64,000 bases of DNA, from NCBI RefSeq assembly GCF_024519725.1, contig NZ_JALJRK010000005.1, forward strand, positions 115,043 to 179,042. Direction: 5' to 3'. The notes below the pieces were generated by a model that searched no databases, was not told where the DNA came from, and worked only from the letters and a program-made list of their open reading frames with translations. The DNA comes from Microvirga sp. Mcv34. GTDB taxonomy: Bacteria > Pseudomonadota > Alphaproteobacteria > Rhizobiales > Beijerinckiaceae. Below are positions 45,870-55,200 of the stretch, piece by piece; position 1 is the stretch's first letter, and each line of letters begins with the position of its first letter. The translations under genes and the position numbers were made by a program.

Positions 45870-46843
45870 TGACCGATTCCCCTCTCATTCTGGCCGTTCC
45901 CTCCAAGGGGCGCCTGCAGGAGAACGCGGCCGCGTTCTTCGCCAGGGCCGGCCTCGTCTTCACCCAGTCCCGGGGCGCCCGCGACTATCGCGGCACGCTC
46001 GCCGGCGTGCCCGACGTGGAGGTCGCCTTCCTGTCGGCGTCCGAGATCGTGAGCCAGCTCGCCAGCGGCACGGCCCATCTCGGCATCACCGGGGAGGACC
46101 TGATCCGCGAGCAGATCGCCGACGCGGACGAAACCGTGGAACTGCTCACCCCCTTGGGCTTCGGGCATGCCAACGTGGTGGTCGCCGTGCCTCAGGCCTG
46201 GATCGACGTGCGGAGTATGGCCGATCTCGACGAGGTCGCGGCCGATCTTCGCGCGCGCCACGGCACCAAGATGCGGGTCGCGACCAAATACGTGAACCTC
46301 ACCCGCCGGTTCTTCGCCGACAAAGGCGTGGCCGATTACCGGATCGTCGAGAGCCTGGGCGCCACCGAGGGCGCGCCGGGTGCAGGCTCGGCGGAGCTGA
46401 TCGTCGACATCACCACAACGGGCGCCACGCTTTCGGCCAACGCCCTGAAGATCCTCGATGACGGCGTGATGCTGCGCTCCGAGGCCAACCTCGTGGCCTC
46501 CGCGCGCGCTCCCTGGTCCGACCGTGCCCGGGCCGCCGCCACCGCCGTGCTCACCCGCATCGCCGCCGAGGAAGAGGCCCGCACCAGCCGAGAAGTCCGC
46601 GCGGCGCTCGATCCGGCGCGGGCTTCCGCGCTGGTCGCTCTCGCGAAAGAGCATGGGGTGGCCCTCCCTTACGGCAATGCGCTGGGTCGAGAGGTCGTGC
46701 TGCATTGCCGGGCCACGACAGTGTTCGAAATCGTGGCAGCCCTGCAGGGCATCGGCGCGCAGGATATTTCAGTCCGGGCTTTCGATTACCTGTTCCGCCC
46801 CACCAACGCGCTCACCGAGCGGCTCATGCGGCGGATCGGATAG
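45869..46843 (+). CDS. hisG: ATP phosphoribosyltransferase catalytic subunit
   Basis: 324 residues. It begins L-I-L-A-V-P-S-K-G-R-L-Q-E, the HisG N-terminus, and has I-V-D-I-T-T-T-G-A-T-L, the PRPP-binding loop (about 174-184). The chain is longer than the short HisG form (about 210) that usually pairs with HisZ, in line with the alphaproteobacterial version. It joins ATP and PRPP to start histidine synthesis and is normally feedback-inhibited by histidine. Start ATG 45869 is fixed by the overlap with hisZ. Confidence 0.95.
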   Translation: MTDSPLILAVPSKGRLQENAAAFFARAGLVFTQSRGARDYRGTLAGVPDVEVAFLSASEIVSQLASGTAHLGITGEDLIREQIADADETVELLTPLGFGHANVVVAVPQAWIDVRSMADLDEVAADLRARHGTKMRVATKYVNLTRRFFADKGVADYRIVESLGATEGAPGAGSAELIVDITTTGATLSANALKILDDGVMLRSEANLVASARAPWSDRARAAATAVLTRIAAEEEARTSREVRAALDPARASALVALAKEHGVALPYGNALGREVVLHCRATTVFEIVAALQGIGAQDISVRAFDYLFRPTNALTERLMRRIG

Positions 46844-46863
46844 CGTGATCGTGAACGCGCCTT

Positions 46864-46885
46864 CACCAAGGCTTCAACCTTGGTG
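46864..46885 (+). terminator. Hairpin 20 bases after hisG
   Basis: CACCAAGG (46864-46871) pairs perfectly with CCTTGGTG (46878-46885) around a 6-base loop. It has no T-run, so it may terminate weakly or mark the leader of the next gene. Confidence 0.4.
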
Positions 46886-46963
46886 TGCATCTTCGCGGGA
46901 GAGAGTTGCCTCAATGCCCAAGGCCTCTTATGGTCCCTGCGCTTTTTTGTAGTAGAGGTTCCG

Positions 46964-47443
46964 ATGAACGCGCTTCGACTTGCGACATGTTTGGTGGCTC
47001 TCGCCGCCGTCTCGGGAGCTCATGCCCAGTCGGCAGCAACCCTCGGCCGACCGGTCGGCCCGACCCGTCAGGTGGATAACAAGGTCCCGCAGCCCGGCGA
47101 GGGCGGCAAGATGTTCCCGCTGAACTCCTCCTGGGTGGCCGTCAGCCTGAACGGCAAGCCGTTCACCGGCGAGCGTCCGAGCTTCAAGCTCGACGACCAG
47201 CTCCGCGCCACCGGCTTCAGCGGTTGCAACACCTACGCCACCGCGGCCTACCCCCTGCGCGAGCAAGGCCTGGCCGTCGGCCCCTTCGCCCTGACGAAGA
47301 AGAGCTGCGACAAGTCCACGATGGCCCTCGAGCAGGCCTTCCTTGTGGCGCTCCGTTCCTCGGGCAAATGGGACATCCAGGGCCGCAACCTGATCATCCA
47401 GACCCAGAACGGCGGCCGGCTGGTTCTGGAGCGTTCGCTCTGA
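46964..47443 (+). CDS. Exported META domain protein
   Basis: 159 residues with a signal peptide (about 1-22, cleavage after A-H-A). The META (HslJ-like) domain spans about 50-155: S-W-V-A-V-S-L-N-G near the start and F-S-G-C-N-T-Y-A-T, the characteristic G-C-N box, then G-P-F-A-L-T-K-K-S-C. Two cysteines could form a disulfide. HslJ proteins are linked with novobiocin resistance and stress, without a known mechanism. A strong terminator follows. Confidence 0.85.
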   Translation: MNALRLATCLVALAAVSGAHAQSAATLGRPVGPTRQVDNKVPQPGEGGKMFPLNSSWVAVSLNGKPFTGERPSFKLDDQLRATGFSGCNTYATAAYPLREQGLAVGPFALTKKSCDKSTMALEQAFLVALRSSGKWDIQGRNLIIQTQNGGRLVLERSL

Positions 47444-47469
47444 GGCATTGGGCTCACTGGAATTGAAAA

Positions 47470-47493
47470 GGCCGGCGTGAAGCCGGCCTTTTT
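47470..47493 (+). terminator. Intrinsic terminator of the META protein gene
   Basis: Stem GGCCGGC (47470-47476) / GCCGGCC (47482-47488), 5-base loop, followed by TTTTT (47489-47493). Confidence 0.85.
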
Positions 47494-47549
47494 CGTTCGT
47501 GCGTCTCGCCAGTCAGGGACTGATCGGTTGCGAGGATGGTACCCGCTAC

Positions 47550-47640
47550 GTCATGGTCAGCCTTGTGCCGGCCATCCCGATACGAGAAAGCTCGACGTCC
47601 CATGCAATCGAGATCACCGGCACAAGGCCGGTGATGACGT
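47550..47640. repeat. REP-like palindromic element, copy 4 (short form)
   Basis: GTCATGGTCAGCCTTGTGCC start, GGCCATCCCGATAC box and closing ATCACCGGC-ACAAG-GCCGGTGAT hairpin. Same short layout as copy 2. It lies between convergent genes. Confidence 0.82.
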
Positions 47641-47654
47641 GAGAGCGCGTCGAC

Positions 47655-49751
47655 CTATTCCGCAGGCTCGGCCTGGCGCAGGTCCACCGGGGTCGAGAGG
47701 CCGCTTTCGGTCTTCTTCATGTCGACGCGCCGGTCGTGATAGGCGGAGAGCGTCGAGCGGTGGCCGATGGACACGACGGTCGTGGTTGGCAGCTCCTCCC
47801 GGATGATCCGGTAGATCTCCCCTTCTGTGGGCTCGTCGAGGGCGGCCGTCGCCTCGTCCAGGAACAGCCAGTCGGGCTTGGCGAGGAGCGCCCGGGCGAC
47901 CGCGAGGCGCTGTTGCTCGCCGAGAGAGAGGGTCTGGGCCCAGTTGCGGTCCTCGTCGAGACGCTCCGCGATCTGCGGCAGCCTCGCCGAGCGCAGGGCC
48001 TGGGCGATCTGCACGTCGTCATAGGATTCGGCCCTGCCCGGATAGGTGACGGCCTCGCGCAGGGTGCCGATGGGGATATAGGGCCGCTGCGGCAGGAGCA
48101 TCATGGTCTGCCCCTCGGGCACCAGCACCTGCCCCTCGCCGAAGGGCCAGATCCCGGCGATGGCGCGGAACAGGGTGGATTTGCCCGAGCCCGACGGACC
48201 GGTCATCAGCGTGCGCTCGCCCGGATGGAAGGTCAGGGTGTCAGTGTGCATCAGGGCGCTGCCGTCGGGGAGGCGCACATCGAGATCCTTCAGGCGCAGA
48301 TCCCGGCCGGAGGCTTCGTTCACGGTGAGCTTGCTCTCCCCGCCGACGCGCTGAGCGGACGCGATCGCGCCCTCGAACGTGGTGAGACGGTCGAGCACGG
48401 CCTTGTAGTCGGCGAGCGTCGTATAGATCGTGATGAAGTAGGTCAGGGCCGACTCGACCCGCGAGAACGCGCCGACCACCTGCTGCATCTGGCCCAGCGA
48501 GATCTTGCCGATGAAGTAATAGGGCGCGGTCAGGATATAGGGCACCACGACGTTGGCCTGGAAATAGGCCGAGGTGAAGGTGTTGAGCTTGATGAGGCGG
48601 AATACGATCCGCATGTAGTTGTCGACGATCTGCCCGAACCGCCGTCCGAGGCCCTCCCGTTCGGCCCGCTCGCCGGAGAGAAGCGCCACCTGCTCCGTGT
48701 ACTCGCGCAGGCGCGCCAGGGAGAAGCGGTAGTTCGCCTCCACGCGCTCCTGCTCGAAGTTGAGGGCGATCAATGGGCGGCCGATGAGATGCGTCACCCA
48801 GGTGCCGAGAATGGCATAGCCTGCGCAGACCCAGACCAGCAGGCCGGGGATCTCCACGCTTGTCCCCGGGAAGGTGAAGCCCGCAGAGATCGTCCAGAGG
48901 ATGGCCACGAAGGACACGAGGGTCGCGGCCTGGTTCATGAGGCCGACGGACAAGGAATAGGTGCTCTCGACGAACTTGCGCAGGTCTTCCGAAATACGCT
49001 GGTCCGGGTTGTCGGCGCCCCGGCCCATGATCTGCATCCGATAATGCGTTCCGTCGCCGAGCCACTCGCGCACGTAATAGGTGTTGAGGAAGGCGCGCCA
49101 GCGGATGGTGAGCACGTTCTGCAGCAGCACCTCGGTCAGCGCCATGGACACGAACACCGCCGCCAGGGGGGTGAAGATGACGAAGAGCTGGTACCAGAAG
49201 GCGGCTGCGTCCTTGGCCTCGAGCGCATTGAACATGTCGCGCGAGAAGAAGCTGAGGCGGACGTTGAGGGCGACCTGGGCGAGGTTGATCGCGATGAGGA
49301 TTGCGATCATCCAGGTGCCGATGGTGCCTTCGCGGGCCCGCACGAGACCGAGGAACGGAATGCGGATGACGCTGTCGGCCTGGGAATCGAGGTAGCGGTC
49401 GGTGATGCGGCAGATGGTGCGGACGACCGGCACATGAGCCAGGCCGTAGATGATCGCCCCGAAGGCGGTGGCGCCAAGCGCGGCCGAAGGCGGCGGGACG
49501 TAGCCGGTGTAGTCGCCCGTAATCAGGCCTGCGACGGCCCCGAGGACGAGCAGGACGAGCACGAGATGCGTCGCCGAAAGCATCACGAGGAAGATGCGCA
49601 GGAATTTCGGGATGTCCCGCCCGACATACACGATCCCGGCCAGGGCCAGGGTCGAGAGGGGCAGGTAGAACGGAACGGCCACCGCCCCGGACAGGGAGGC
49701 TGCCAGCACGCCCAAACCCAGGATTGCCAGCGCAATGCTCGCCTTGATCAT
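47655..49751 (-). CDS. BacA/SbmA-type ABC transporter with fused ATPase
   Basis: 698 residues. The N-terminal two thirds hold six or more membrane helices of the SbmA/BacA-like fold, with the R-W-R-x-x-L-x-x-x-Y segment and R-x-x-E-D-L. The C-terminal ATPase domain has Walker A G-P-S-G-S-G-K-S-T, signature L-S-L-G-E-Q-Q-R-L and Walker B L-F-L-D-E-A. This is the YddA/BacA-related half-transporter that works as a dimer; BacA relatives import peptides or handle very-long-chain fatty acids. ATG 49751 follows AGGAG at six bases; the upstream frame to 49811 lacks support. Confidence 0.88.
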   Translation of the reverse strand: MIKASIALAILGLGVLAASLSGAVAVPFYLPLSTLALAGIVYVGRDIPKFLRIFLVMLSATHLVLVLLVLGAVAGLITGDYTGYVPPPSAALGATAFGAIIYGLAHVPVVRTICRITDRYLDSQADSVIRIPFLGLVRAREGTIGTWMIAILIAINLAQVALNVRLSFFSRDMFNALEAKDAAAFWYQLFVIFTPLAAVFVSMALTEVLLQNVLTIRWRAFLNTYYVREWLGDGTHYRMQIMGRGADNPDQRISEDLRKFVESTYSLSVGLMNQAATLVSFVAILWTISAGFTFPGTSVEIPGLLVWVCAGYAILGTWVTHLIGRPLIALNFEQERVEANYRFSLARLREYTEQVALLSGERAEREGLGRRFGQIVDNYMRIVFRLIKLNTFTSAYFQANVVVPYILTAPYYFIGKISLGQMQQVVGAFSRVESALTYFITIYTTLADYKAVLDRLTTFEGAIASAQRVGGESKLTVNEASGRDLRLKDLDVRLPDGSALMHTDTLTFHPGERTLMTGPSGSGKSTLFRAIAGIWPFGEGQVLVPEGQTMMLLPQRPYIPIGTLREAVTYPGRAESYDDVQIAQALRSARLPQIAERLDEDRNWAQTLSLGEQQRLAVARALLAKPDWLFLDEATAALDEPTEGEIYRIIREELPTTTVVSIGHRSTLSAYHDRRVDMKKTESGLSTPVDLRQAEPAE

Positions 49752-50015
49752 ACACATCTCCTGCCGAGGTCCCGTTCCCGGCTCCATAGAAATCCGGGAA
49801 AGCCGGATCAAGGGTGCTTGTGGCGAAAGAAAGGAGGAACTTCCGCCCTGCGCAAGCGATAGCAGCCTTGTGAGATGAGCGACAGGCCGTTATATGGCCT
49901 GCCCCGTTCGGAAAAAGCAGCGCGTCCTGTTTATAGAACGAAAAGGTTGACTTAGAGAACGGGATGTTTCATGTGTCATATCGACATCCCCGACGTCACT
50001 GAAGAAGGCGACCCC

Positions 50016-51110
50016 ATGAACGCCCCCCTTGGCTATCTCGGCGAACAGGCCGCCCAGCGCCTGATTCCGGCAGAGCCCATCGTGCGCCTGGAAAAGGTGT
50101 CGAAGACCTTCCCCGGCCGTGACGGCCAGCCCGTCACGGCCCTGCAGGAAATCAACCTCGCCGTGCCTCAGGGCTCGATCCTCGGCGTCATCGGCCGCTC
50201 GGGCGCCGGCAAGTCAACCCTGATCCGCTTGGTGAACGGGCTGGAGAAGCCGAGCTCCGGCAAGGTGATCGTCGACGGCGCCGATATCGCGGCCCTGCCC
50301 GAGGCCGCCCTGCGCCATGCCCGCCGCTCCATCGGCATGATCTTCCAGCACTTCAACCTGCTGTCCTCGCGCACGGCCGCCCAGAACATCGCTCTGCCGC
50401 TCGAGGTTGCGGGCTACGACAAAGCCGACATCAGGACCCGAGTCGACGAGCTTCTGGCCCTGGTCGGCCTCTCGGACAAGCGCAACCGCTATCCTTCCGA
50501 ACTCTCCGGCGGGCAGAAGCAGCGCGTCGGCATCGCCCGCGCGCTCGCCACCAAGCCCAAGGTTCTCCTGTCGGACGAGGCGACCTCGGCCCTCGACCCG
50601 GAGACCACCCGGTCGATCCTCGACCTGCTCGGCCGCATCAACGACGAGCTCGGCCTGACCATCCTGCTCATCACCCACGAGATGGCGGTGATCCGCAACA
50701 TCGCCCGCGAGGTCGCGGTGATCGAAGGCGGGCGCATCGTCGAGCAGGGCGACGTGTTCGAGGTCTTCACCCGGCCGCAGCATGAGGTGACCCGCTCCTT
50801 CCTGGCCGACGAGTCCGGCCGCGCGCTGCCACCCTACGTGCAGAGCCGGCTCAAGGCCGAGGCGACGCCGGGCAGCCAGGCCGTCGTCCGCATCGGCTTC
50901 CGCGGCCCGCACGCCACGGATCCGGTTCTCGCGCGGCTCGCCCGCGATCTGAACATCGAGACCAACATCCTGTCGGGCTCGGTGGACGAAATCGCAGGGC
51001 GGCCCTTCGGTACCCTCGTGGTCGGCGTACCGGAGCAGGCCCTCGCCACCACGCTCGACTTCCTCAACAAGCACGGTCTCGACACGGAGGTCCTCGGCCA
51101 TGTCGCCTGA
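50016..51110 (+). CDS. metN: D-methionine ABC transporter ATPase
   Basis: 364 residues. Walker [10 protein letters not shown], signature L-S-G-G-Q-K-Q-R-V and Walker B are typical. The C-terminal NIL domain (about 280-364) is the methionine-sensing regulatory domain found in MetN, which separates it from other ATPases. The ATG at 50016 is chosen for AAGG at seven bases; an upstream ATG at 49971 is weaker. It overlaps metI by 11 bases, and metQ follows, so the methionine importer is encoded as one operon. Confidence 0.94.
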   Translation: MNAPLGYLGEQAAQRLIPAEPIVRLEKVSKTFPGRDGQPVTALQEINLAVPQGSILGVIGRSGAGKSTLIRLVNGLEKPSSGKVIVDGADIAALPEAALRHARRSIGMIFQHFNLLSSRTAAQNIALPLEVAGYDKADIRTRVDELLALVGLSDKRNRYPSELSGGQKQRVGIARALATKPKVLLSDEATSALDPETTRSILDLLGRINDELGLTILLITHEMAVIRNIAREVAVIEGGRIVEQGDVFEVFTRPQHEVTRSFLADESGRALPPYVQSRLKAEATPGSQAVVRIGFRGPHATDPVLARLARDLNIETNILSGSVDEIAGRPFGTLVVGVPEQALATTLDFLNKHGLDTEVLGHVA

Positions 51111-51765
51111 GATGATCCGCCTCATCGCCAATTCCACCGGCGAAACCCTCTACATGGTCGCGGTCGCGGCCCTGATCGCCACTCTGTTCGGCCTTCCGCT
51201 CGGCGTGTTCCTCGCCACCTCCGGCAAGGGTGAGCTGTTCGCCGCCCCCTGGGTGAACCGCGTGCTCGGCGTCGTGGTCAACGCCACCCGCTCGACGCCC
51301 TTCATCATCCTGGTCGTCGCGATCATCCCCTTTACGCGCCTGATCGCCGGCACCTCCATCGGCACCAATGCGGCCATCGTGCCGCTGACCATCGCAGCCA
51401 CGCCCTTCATCGCGCGCCTCATCGAAGGTGCGATCCGTGAGGTGGATCAGGGGCTGATTGAGGCAGCGCGCGCCTTCGGAGCAAGCCCGATCCAGATCGT
51501 GCGCAAGGTGCTGATCCCGGAGGCCCTGCCCGGGATCGTGCTCGGCCTCACGCTCGCGGTCGTGTCGCTCCTCGGCTTCTCGGCCATGGTGGGCGCAGTC
51601 GGCGGCGGCGGCCTCGGCGACCTCGGCATCCGCTACGGCTATCAGCGCTTCATGCCCGAGATGATGCTCGCCGTCGTGGTCGTGCTCATTGTCCTCGTCC
51701 AGGCCGTACAGAGCATCGGCGACCGCCTCGCCCGCCGTCTCAACAAGCGCATCCGCCACGCCTGA
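51100..51765 (+). CDS. metI: Methionine ABC transporter permease
   Basis: 221 residues with five or six membrane helices. It has the MetI family coupling region [14 protein letters not shown] (about 127-140) and the later [19 protein letters not shown]. The start ATG 51100 lies within the end of metN (11-base overlap), which shows translational coupling. It forms the membrane pore with MetN as ATPase and MetQ as binding protein. Confidence 0.96.
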   Translation: MSPEMIRLIANSTGETLYMVAVAALIATLFGLPLGVFLATSGKGELFAAPWVNRVLGVVVNATRSTPFIILVVAIIPFTRLIAGTSIGTNAAIVPLTIAATPFIARLIEGAIREVDQGLIEAARAFGASPIQIVRKVLIPEALPGIVLGLTLAVVSLLGFSAMVGAVGGGGLGDLGIRYGYQRFMPEMMLAVVVVLIVLVQAVQSIGDRLARRLNKRIRHA

Positions 51766-51798
51766 TCTTTACCAAGAACATCGTTCAAGGAGTATCCG

Positions 51799-52587
51799 AT
51801 GTCCCTCAAGAAACTGGGCCTCGCCGCCCTCTTCTCGCTCGCCGCCCTGCCGGCTCTCGCGCAGCAGACGCAGACCATCCGCATCGGCGCTACGCCCGGC
51901 CCGCATGCGCAGATCCTCGAAGCCGTGAAGCCCATTGCGGCGAAGAAGGGCCTCGACCTTAAGATCGTCGAGTTCTCCGACTACGTGGTGCCGAACACGG
52001 CTCTGGCTGGCGGCGACATCGAGGCGAACTCGTTCCAGAACCAGCCCTATCTCGACAACCAGGTGGCCGACCGTGGCTTCAAGATCGAGAGCGTCGCGCT
52101 CACCGTGAACTTCCCGATTGGGATCTACTCGAAGAAGCACAAGAGCCTCGACGCTCTCCCGAACGGCGCAACCATTTCGATTCCGAACGATCCGACCAAT
52201 GGCGGCCGCGCCTTGATCCTTCTGCAGGACAAGGGGCTGATCAAGCTGAAGGAAGGCACCGGCTACAAGCCGACGCCGCTCGATGTCACGGACAACCCGA
52301 AGAAGATCAAGTTCGTCGAGATCGAAGCCGCCCAAGGGCCGCGCGTGCTCGATGACGTGGATGCCTCGATCATCAACACCAATTATGCGACCTCCGGCGG
52401 TCTCGATCCGGTGAAGGACCCCATCGCCCGTGAGAACCCGAAAGGGCCTTACGTGAACATCATCGCAGTGCGCAGCGAAGACAAGGACAAGCCCTGGGTG
52501 AAAGCTCTCGTCGAATCCTATCACACCCCCGAGGTGAAGAAGTTCATCGAGGAGACGTTCAAGGGCTCCGTGCTGACCAGCTGGTAA
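51799..52587 (+). CDS. metQ: Methionine-binding protein MetQ (NlpA family)
   Basis: 262 residues. The family motifs R-I-G-A-T-P-G-P-H-A-Q-I-L and S-F-Q-N-Q-P-Y-L are visible. It has a signal peptide (about 1-21) ending A-L-A, with no cysteine at the cleavage site: it lacks the lipobox usual for MetQ lipoproteins and is probably a soluble periplasmic protein. It begins 33 bases after metI and completes metNIQ. A strong terminator follows. Confidence 0.94.
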   Translation: MSLKKLGLAALFSLAALPALAQQTQTIRIGATPGPHAQILEAVKPIAAKKGLDLKIVEFSDYVVPNTALAGGDIEANSFQNQPYLDNQVADRGFKIESVALTVNFPIGIYSKKHKSLDALPNGATISIPNDPTNGGRALILLQDKGLIKLKEGTGYKPTPLDVTDNPKKIKFVEIEAAQGPRVLDDVDASIINTNYATSGGLDPVKDPIARENPKGPYVNIIAVRSEDKDKPWVKALVESYHTPEVKKFIEETFKGSVLTSW

Positions 52588-52610
52588 GCGACACATCCTC
52601 CACACATCAA

Positions 52611-52636
52611 GGCCGGGCCTCATGCCCGGCCTTTTT
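52611..52636 (+). terminator. Intrinsic terminator of metNIQ
   Basis: 8-bp stem GGCCGGGC (52611-52618) / GCCCGGCC (52624-52631), 5-base loop, followed by TTTTT (52632-52636). Confidence 0.88.
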
Positions 52637-52739
52637 GTTGTTCGCCGTCGATCGAATGAATCCGCACTCGACCAAAGCCTCCTTGACAAAAAAGCCGGCT
52701 AAGCTTCCACATCGCAGAGTTCCTTGAAGCACAAAGCGA

Positions 52740-52760
52740 GCCGGGCCGATGCAGCCCGGC
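52740..52760 (+). promoter_or_regulatory. Hairpin in the leader of the solute-binding protein gene
   Basis: 7-bp stem GCCGGGC (52740-52746) / GCCCGGC (52754-52760), ending four bases before the GGGAGG ribosome binding site. It could affect translation or mRNA stability; no known riboswitch class fits. Confidence 0.35.
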
Positions 52761-52777
52761 ATACGGGAGGAAATCTC

Positions 52778-53806
52778 ATGCGACTGTCATGGCTGGGCCT
52801 GGCCCTCACGACGACCCTCTGCGCATCCCCTCTGGCCGCTCAGGCCCAGGCGCCAATCACCATCTACTGCTCCATCCTCGAGGAGCAGTGCCGCGTCGGC
52901 GTCGCGGCCTTCGAGAAGGCGACCGGCGCGAAGGCCACGATGGTGCGCAAGAGCACCGGCGAGACCCTGGCGCAGATCCGGGCCGAGGCCTCGAATCCGC
53001 GTGCTGACGTGTGGTGGGGCGGTCCGGGCGATTCCCATATCCAGGCGGCCGAGGAAGGGCTAACGGTCGAATACAAGTCGCCCGAACTGCCGGAGCTGCA
53101 CGATTGGGCGCAGCGCTTCGCCGAGCAGGCCGGCTACCGCGCGACGGGAACTTATCTCGGCGCCCTCGGCATCGGCTACAACACGAAGGTGCTCGAAAGC
53201 CGCGGCCTGCCAGAGCCGAAATGCTGGGCGGATCTGCTCGATCCGAAATACCGCGACGAGGTGCAGGTCTCGGATCCGAACTCCTCCGGCACCGCCTATG
53301 TCTTCCTGGCCTCGCTGGTTCAGCTGATGGGTGAGGACAAGGCCTTCGACTACATGAAAAGCCTGCACAAGAACGTCAATCAATACACCAAGTCTGGCGC
53401 GGCCCCGGTCAAGGCCGTGGCGTTGGGCGAAACCGGAATCGCCATCGCGTTCATGCACGACATGGTGACGATGATCGCCGAAGGTGCCCCGGTCAAAACG
53501 CTCGCTCCCTGCGAGGGCACGGGCTACGAGACCGGCTCCATCTCCGTCGTGAAGGGCGGCAAGAACACGGAAACGGCGCAGAAGTTCGTCGATTGGGCGC
53601 TCTCGGCCGAAGCGCAGAAGCTCGTGGGCGCGGACCTGAAGATCTACTCCATCGCGTCCAACAAGAACGCGCCGGTTTCACCGGATGCGCCGAAGCTCTC
53701 GGAGATGAAGCTGATCAACTACGACACGGCCAAATACGGCTCCGTGGCGGAGCGGACGCGCCTGCTCAAGAAGTGGGACGCCGAGGTCAAGTCGGCTCCT
53801 AAATAG
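52778..53806 (+). CDS. ABC transporter solute-binding protein, Fe(III)/phosphonate type (orphan)
   Basis: 342 residues with a signal peptide (about 1-23, cleavage after A-Q-A). The fold is the family 1 extracellular binding protein; I-T-I-Y-C-S-I-L-E-E-Q, A-D-V-W-W-G-G-P-G-D-S and W-A-D-L-L-D-P-K-Y are typical of the iron(III)/2-aminoethylphosphonate group (AfuA/FbpA-like). No permease or ATPase gene is adjacent, so it must partner with one elsewhere, or serve a sensor. ATG 52778 follows GGGAGG. The ligand is uncertain because clear iron-coordinating tyrosines were not traced. Confidence 0.8.
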   Translation: MRLSWLGLALTTTLCASPLAAQAQAPITIYCSILEEQCRVGVAAFEKATGAKATMVRKSTGETLAQIRAEASNPRADVWWGGPGDSHIQAAEEGLTVEYKSPELPELHDWAQRFAEQAGYRATGTYLGALGIGYNTKVLESRGLPEPKCWADLLDPKYRDEVQVSDPNSSGTAYVFLASLVQLMGEDKAFDYMKSLHKNVNQYTKSGAAPVKAVALGETGIAIAFMHDMVTMIAEGAPVKTLAPCEGTGYETGSISVVKGGKNTETAQKFVDWALSAEAQKLVGADLKIYSIASNKNAPVSPDAPKLSEMKLINYDTAKYGSVAERTRLLKKWDAEVKSAPK

Positions 53807-53830
53807 AGCCGATCTTACGAACCCTCTCGA

Positions 53831-53864
53831 AGGGCCGGGCGGCATGGCCCGGCCCTTTCATTTC
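53831..53864 (+). terminator. Terminator after the solute-binding protein gene
   Basis: 10-bp stem AGGGCCGGGC (53831-53840) / GCCCGGCCCT (53847-53856), 6-base loop, followed by TTCATTTC. It lies between convergent genes. Confidence 0.7.
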
Positions 53865-54952
53865 TGGCGCGGCTCCTTGAGGCTGTTGCCGGCGGAGACG
53901 AGTTTCCCCTCCCGCTTCGCCGTGACCGCTTCCAGCAGCGTCCAGGCGGCGTTACGCACCTCATCCTGCACGGCCTGATCCCGGTCGAGTTCCTCGTGGC
54001 TGGTGGCGTAGGGCTTCCAATAACCGATATAGCGCTCGAATTCCGCCGCTCCTCCGGCGGGCTCGAGATCCATGGCGCGCAGCCAGTCGGACAGGCTGCG
54101 GCGGACGCCGCCTGCGCCCTCCGCATCGCCGTGGACGATGACGGAGAAGATCCGCCCCTCCAGGTGCTTGGGATAATCCCAGCCTTTCAACTCGAGACCT
54201 TTCGCGAGATCCGTCTCCTTGCCCTGCGTCGACGTCGGATCAGGATTGCCGCCATCGGCGCAGACGAGCCGGTCCATCATCAGCTTCAGGGGCGAGGTGA
54301 CCTGATACCAGTTCACAGGCGTGATGATCATGACCCCGTGGGCCTCGACCCATTTCGGGTAGATGTCGTTCATCCAGTCCTGCGTCTGTCCGAGCGAATA
54401 GTTGGGGTAGCAGGAACAAGGCCAGTGGCACAAAGCGGCCGCCGTGGAGAAGCAGGCCTTGCAGGGATGGATATGGCGGCCGTACTCCGCCGTGAGACGG
54501 CTCAGCTCCAGCACTTCGACCTCGGTGTTTCCGGCGCTGGCGAGAACCTCGCGGGCGATCTCCACGAGACGATAGCTCTTGGACATCTCGCCTGGACAGG
54601 TGTGTTCGCTGCGCGACGAGGCCGAGATCAGGAGAAACCGGGATGGAGCCTTCGGATCCTCGTGCCGCTTCTGCGCGAGGTCGATCGCCTCCCTGGCGGC
54701 GATCCAGTCGACCGCGAGATCGTAATCCGGATCCGCGAAGCCCGGGCCGGCCTTGCGGGTCTTGGGGCTTTTCCTGTGATGGCTGTAGGCATCCCAGGCC
54801 GCATCGGCGATCCGCTGAAGCTCGCCGGCCAGCGGCTCGTAGGCGGGGTCCTGAAACTGCTGGAGAAAGCGCTTGCGGAACTCGGCCTGATCGAGGGTCG
54901 GATCGGGCGTACCCTTCCGGGCTTCTGGAACGGACAATGCGAGCTCCTGCAT
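53858..54952 (-). CDS. Flavodoxin-like NAD(P)H-dependent FMN reductase
   Basis: 364 residues. The flavodoxin-like core (about 100-290) has the phosphate-binding stretch I-S-A-S-S-R-S-E-H-T-C, a C-K-A-C box with nearby cysteines, and I-I-T-P-V-N-W-Y-Q-V-T-S-P-L-K. Relatives reduce quinones or nitro compounds with FMN and NAD(P)H. An additional N-terminal helical region of about 100 residues is not part of the core. ATG 54952 is chosen; a TTG at 54970 is possible, and neither has a good ribosome binding site. It diverges from the aldo/keto reductase gene. Confidence 0.82.
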   Translation of the reverse strand: MQELALSVPEARKGTPDPTLDQAEFRKRFLQQFQDPAYEPLAGELQRIADAAWDAYSHHRKSPKTRKAGPGFADPDYDLAVDWIAAREAIDLAQKRHEDPKAPSRFLLISASSRSEHTCPGEMSKSYRLVEIAREVLASAGNTEVEVLELSRLTAEYGRHIHPCKACFSTAAALCHWPCSCYPNYSLGQTQDWMNDIYPKWVEAHGVMIITPVNWYQVTSPLKLMMDRLVCADGGNPDPTSTQGKETDLAKGLELKGWDYPKHLEGRIFSVIVHGDAEGAGGVRRSLSDWLRAMDLEPAGGAAEFERYIGYWKPYATSHEELDRDQAVQDEVRNAAWTLLEAVTAKREGKLVSAGNSLKEPRQK

Positions 54953-55200
54953 CGAGAGAAGATGTGCCAAGCTTGCAACGCGGGGTCGCTATGCCGGTTC
55001 CGGCATGGCGCCGGACCGAGGCGATCACTATTTGATGATTCCCAACCCGAAGCATCGGGCCCGACAGTGGATTGCGCTTTCGGGATCCTATGCGATGCTT
55101 CACTCATTGAACAGAGCATCGTCCTTGCGGGAAAGTGGACCTGGTTTTCCGCGCGATGCGCCAGCCGACTTCTCCCGCCGCACCATCAATGGAGCCGTCT

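Noticed and set aside
47736..49862. 708-codon plus-strand frame opposite the BacA-like transporter
   Set aside because: Antisense shadow; composition is His/Gly/Asp-rich as expected of reverse-complemented codons.
49752..50015. SAM riboswitch or other methionine leader before metN
   Set aside because: I looked for SAM-I, SAM-II and SAM-V patterns and saw no match; only short AT-rich repeats.
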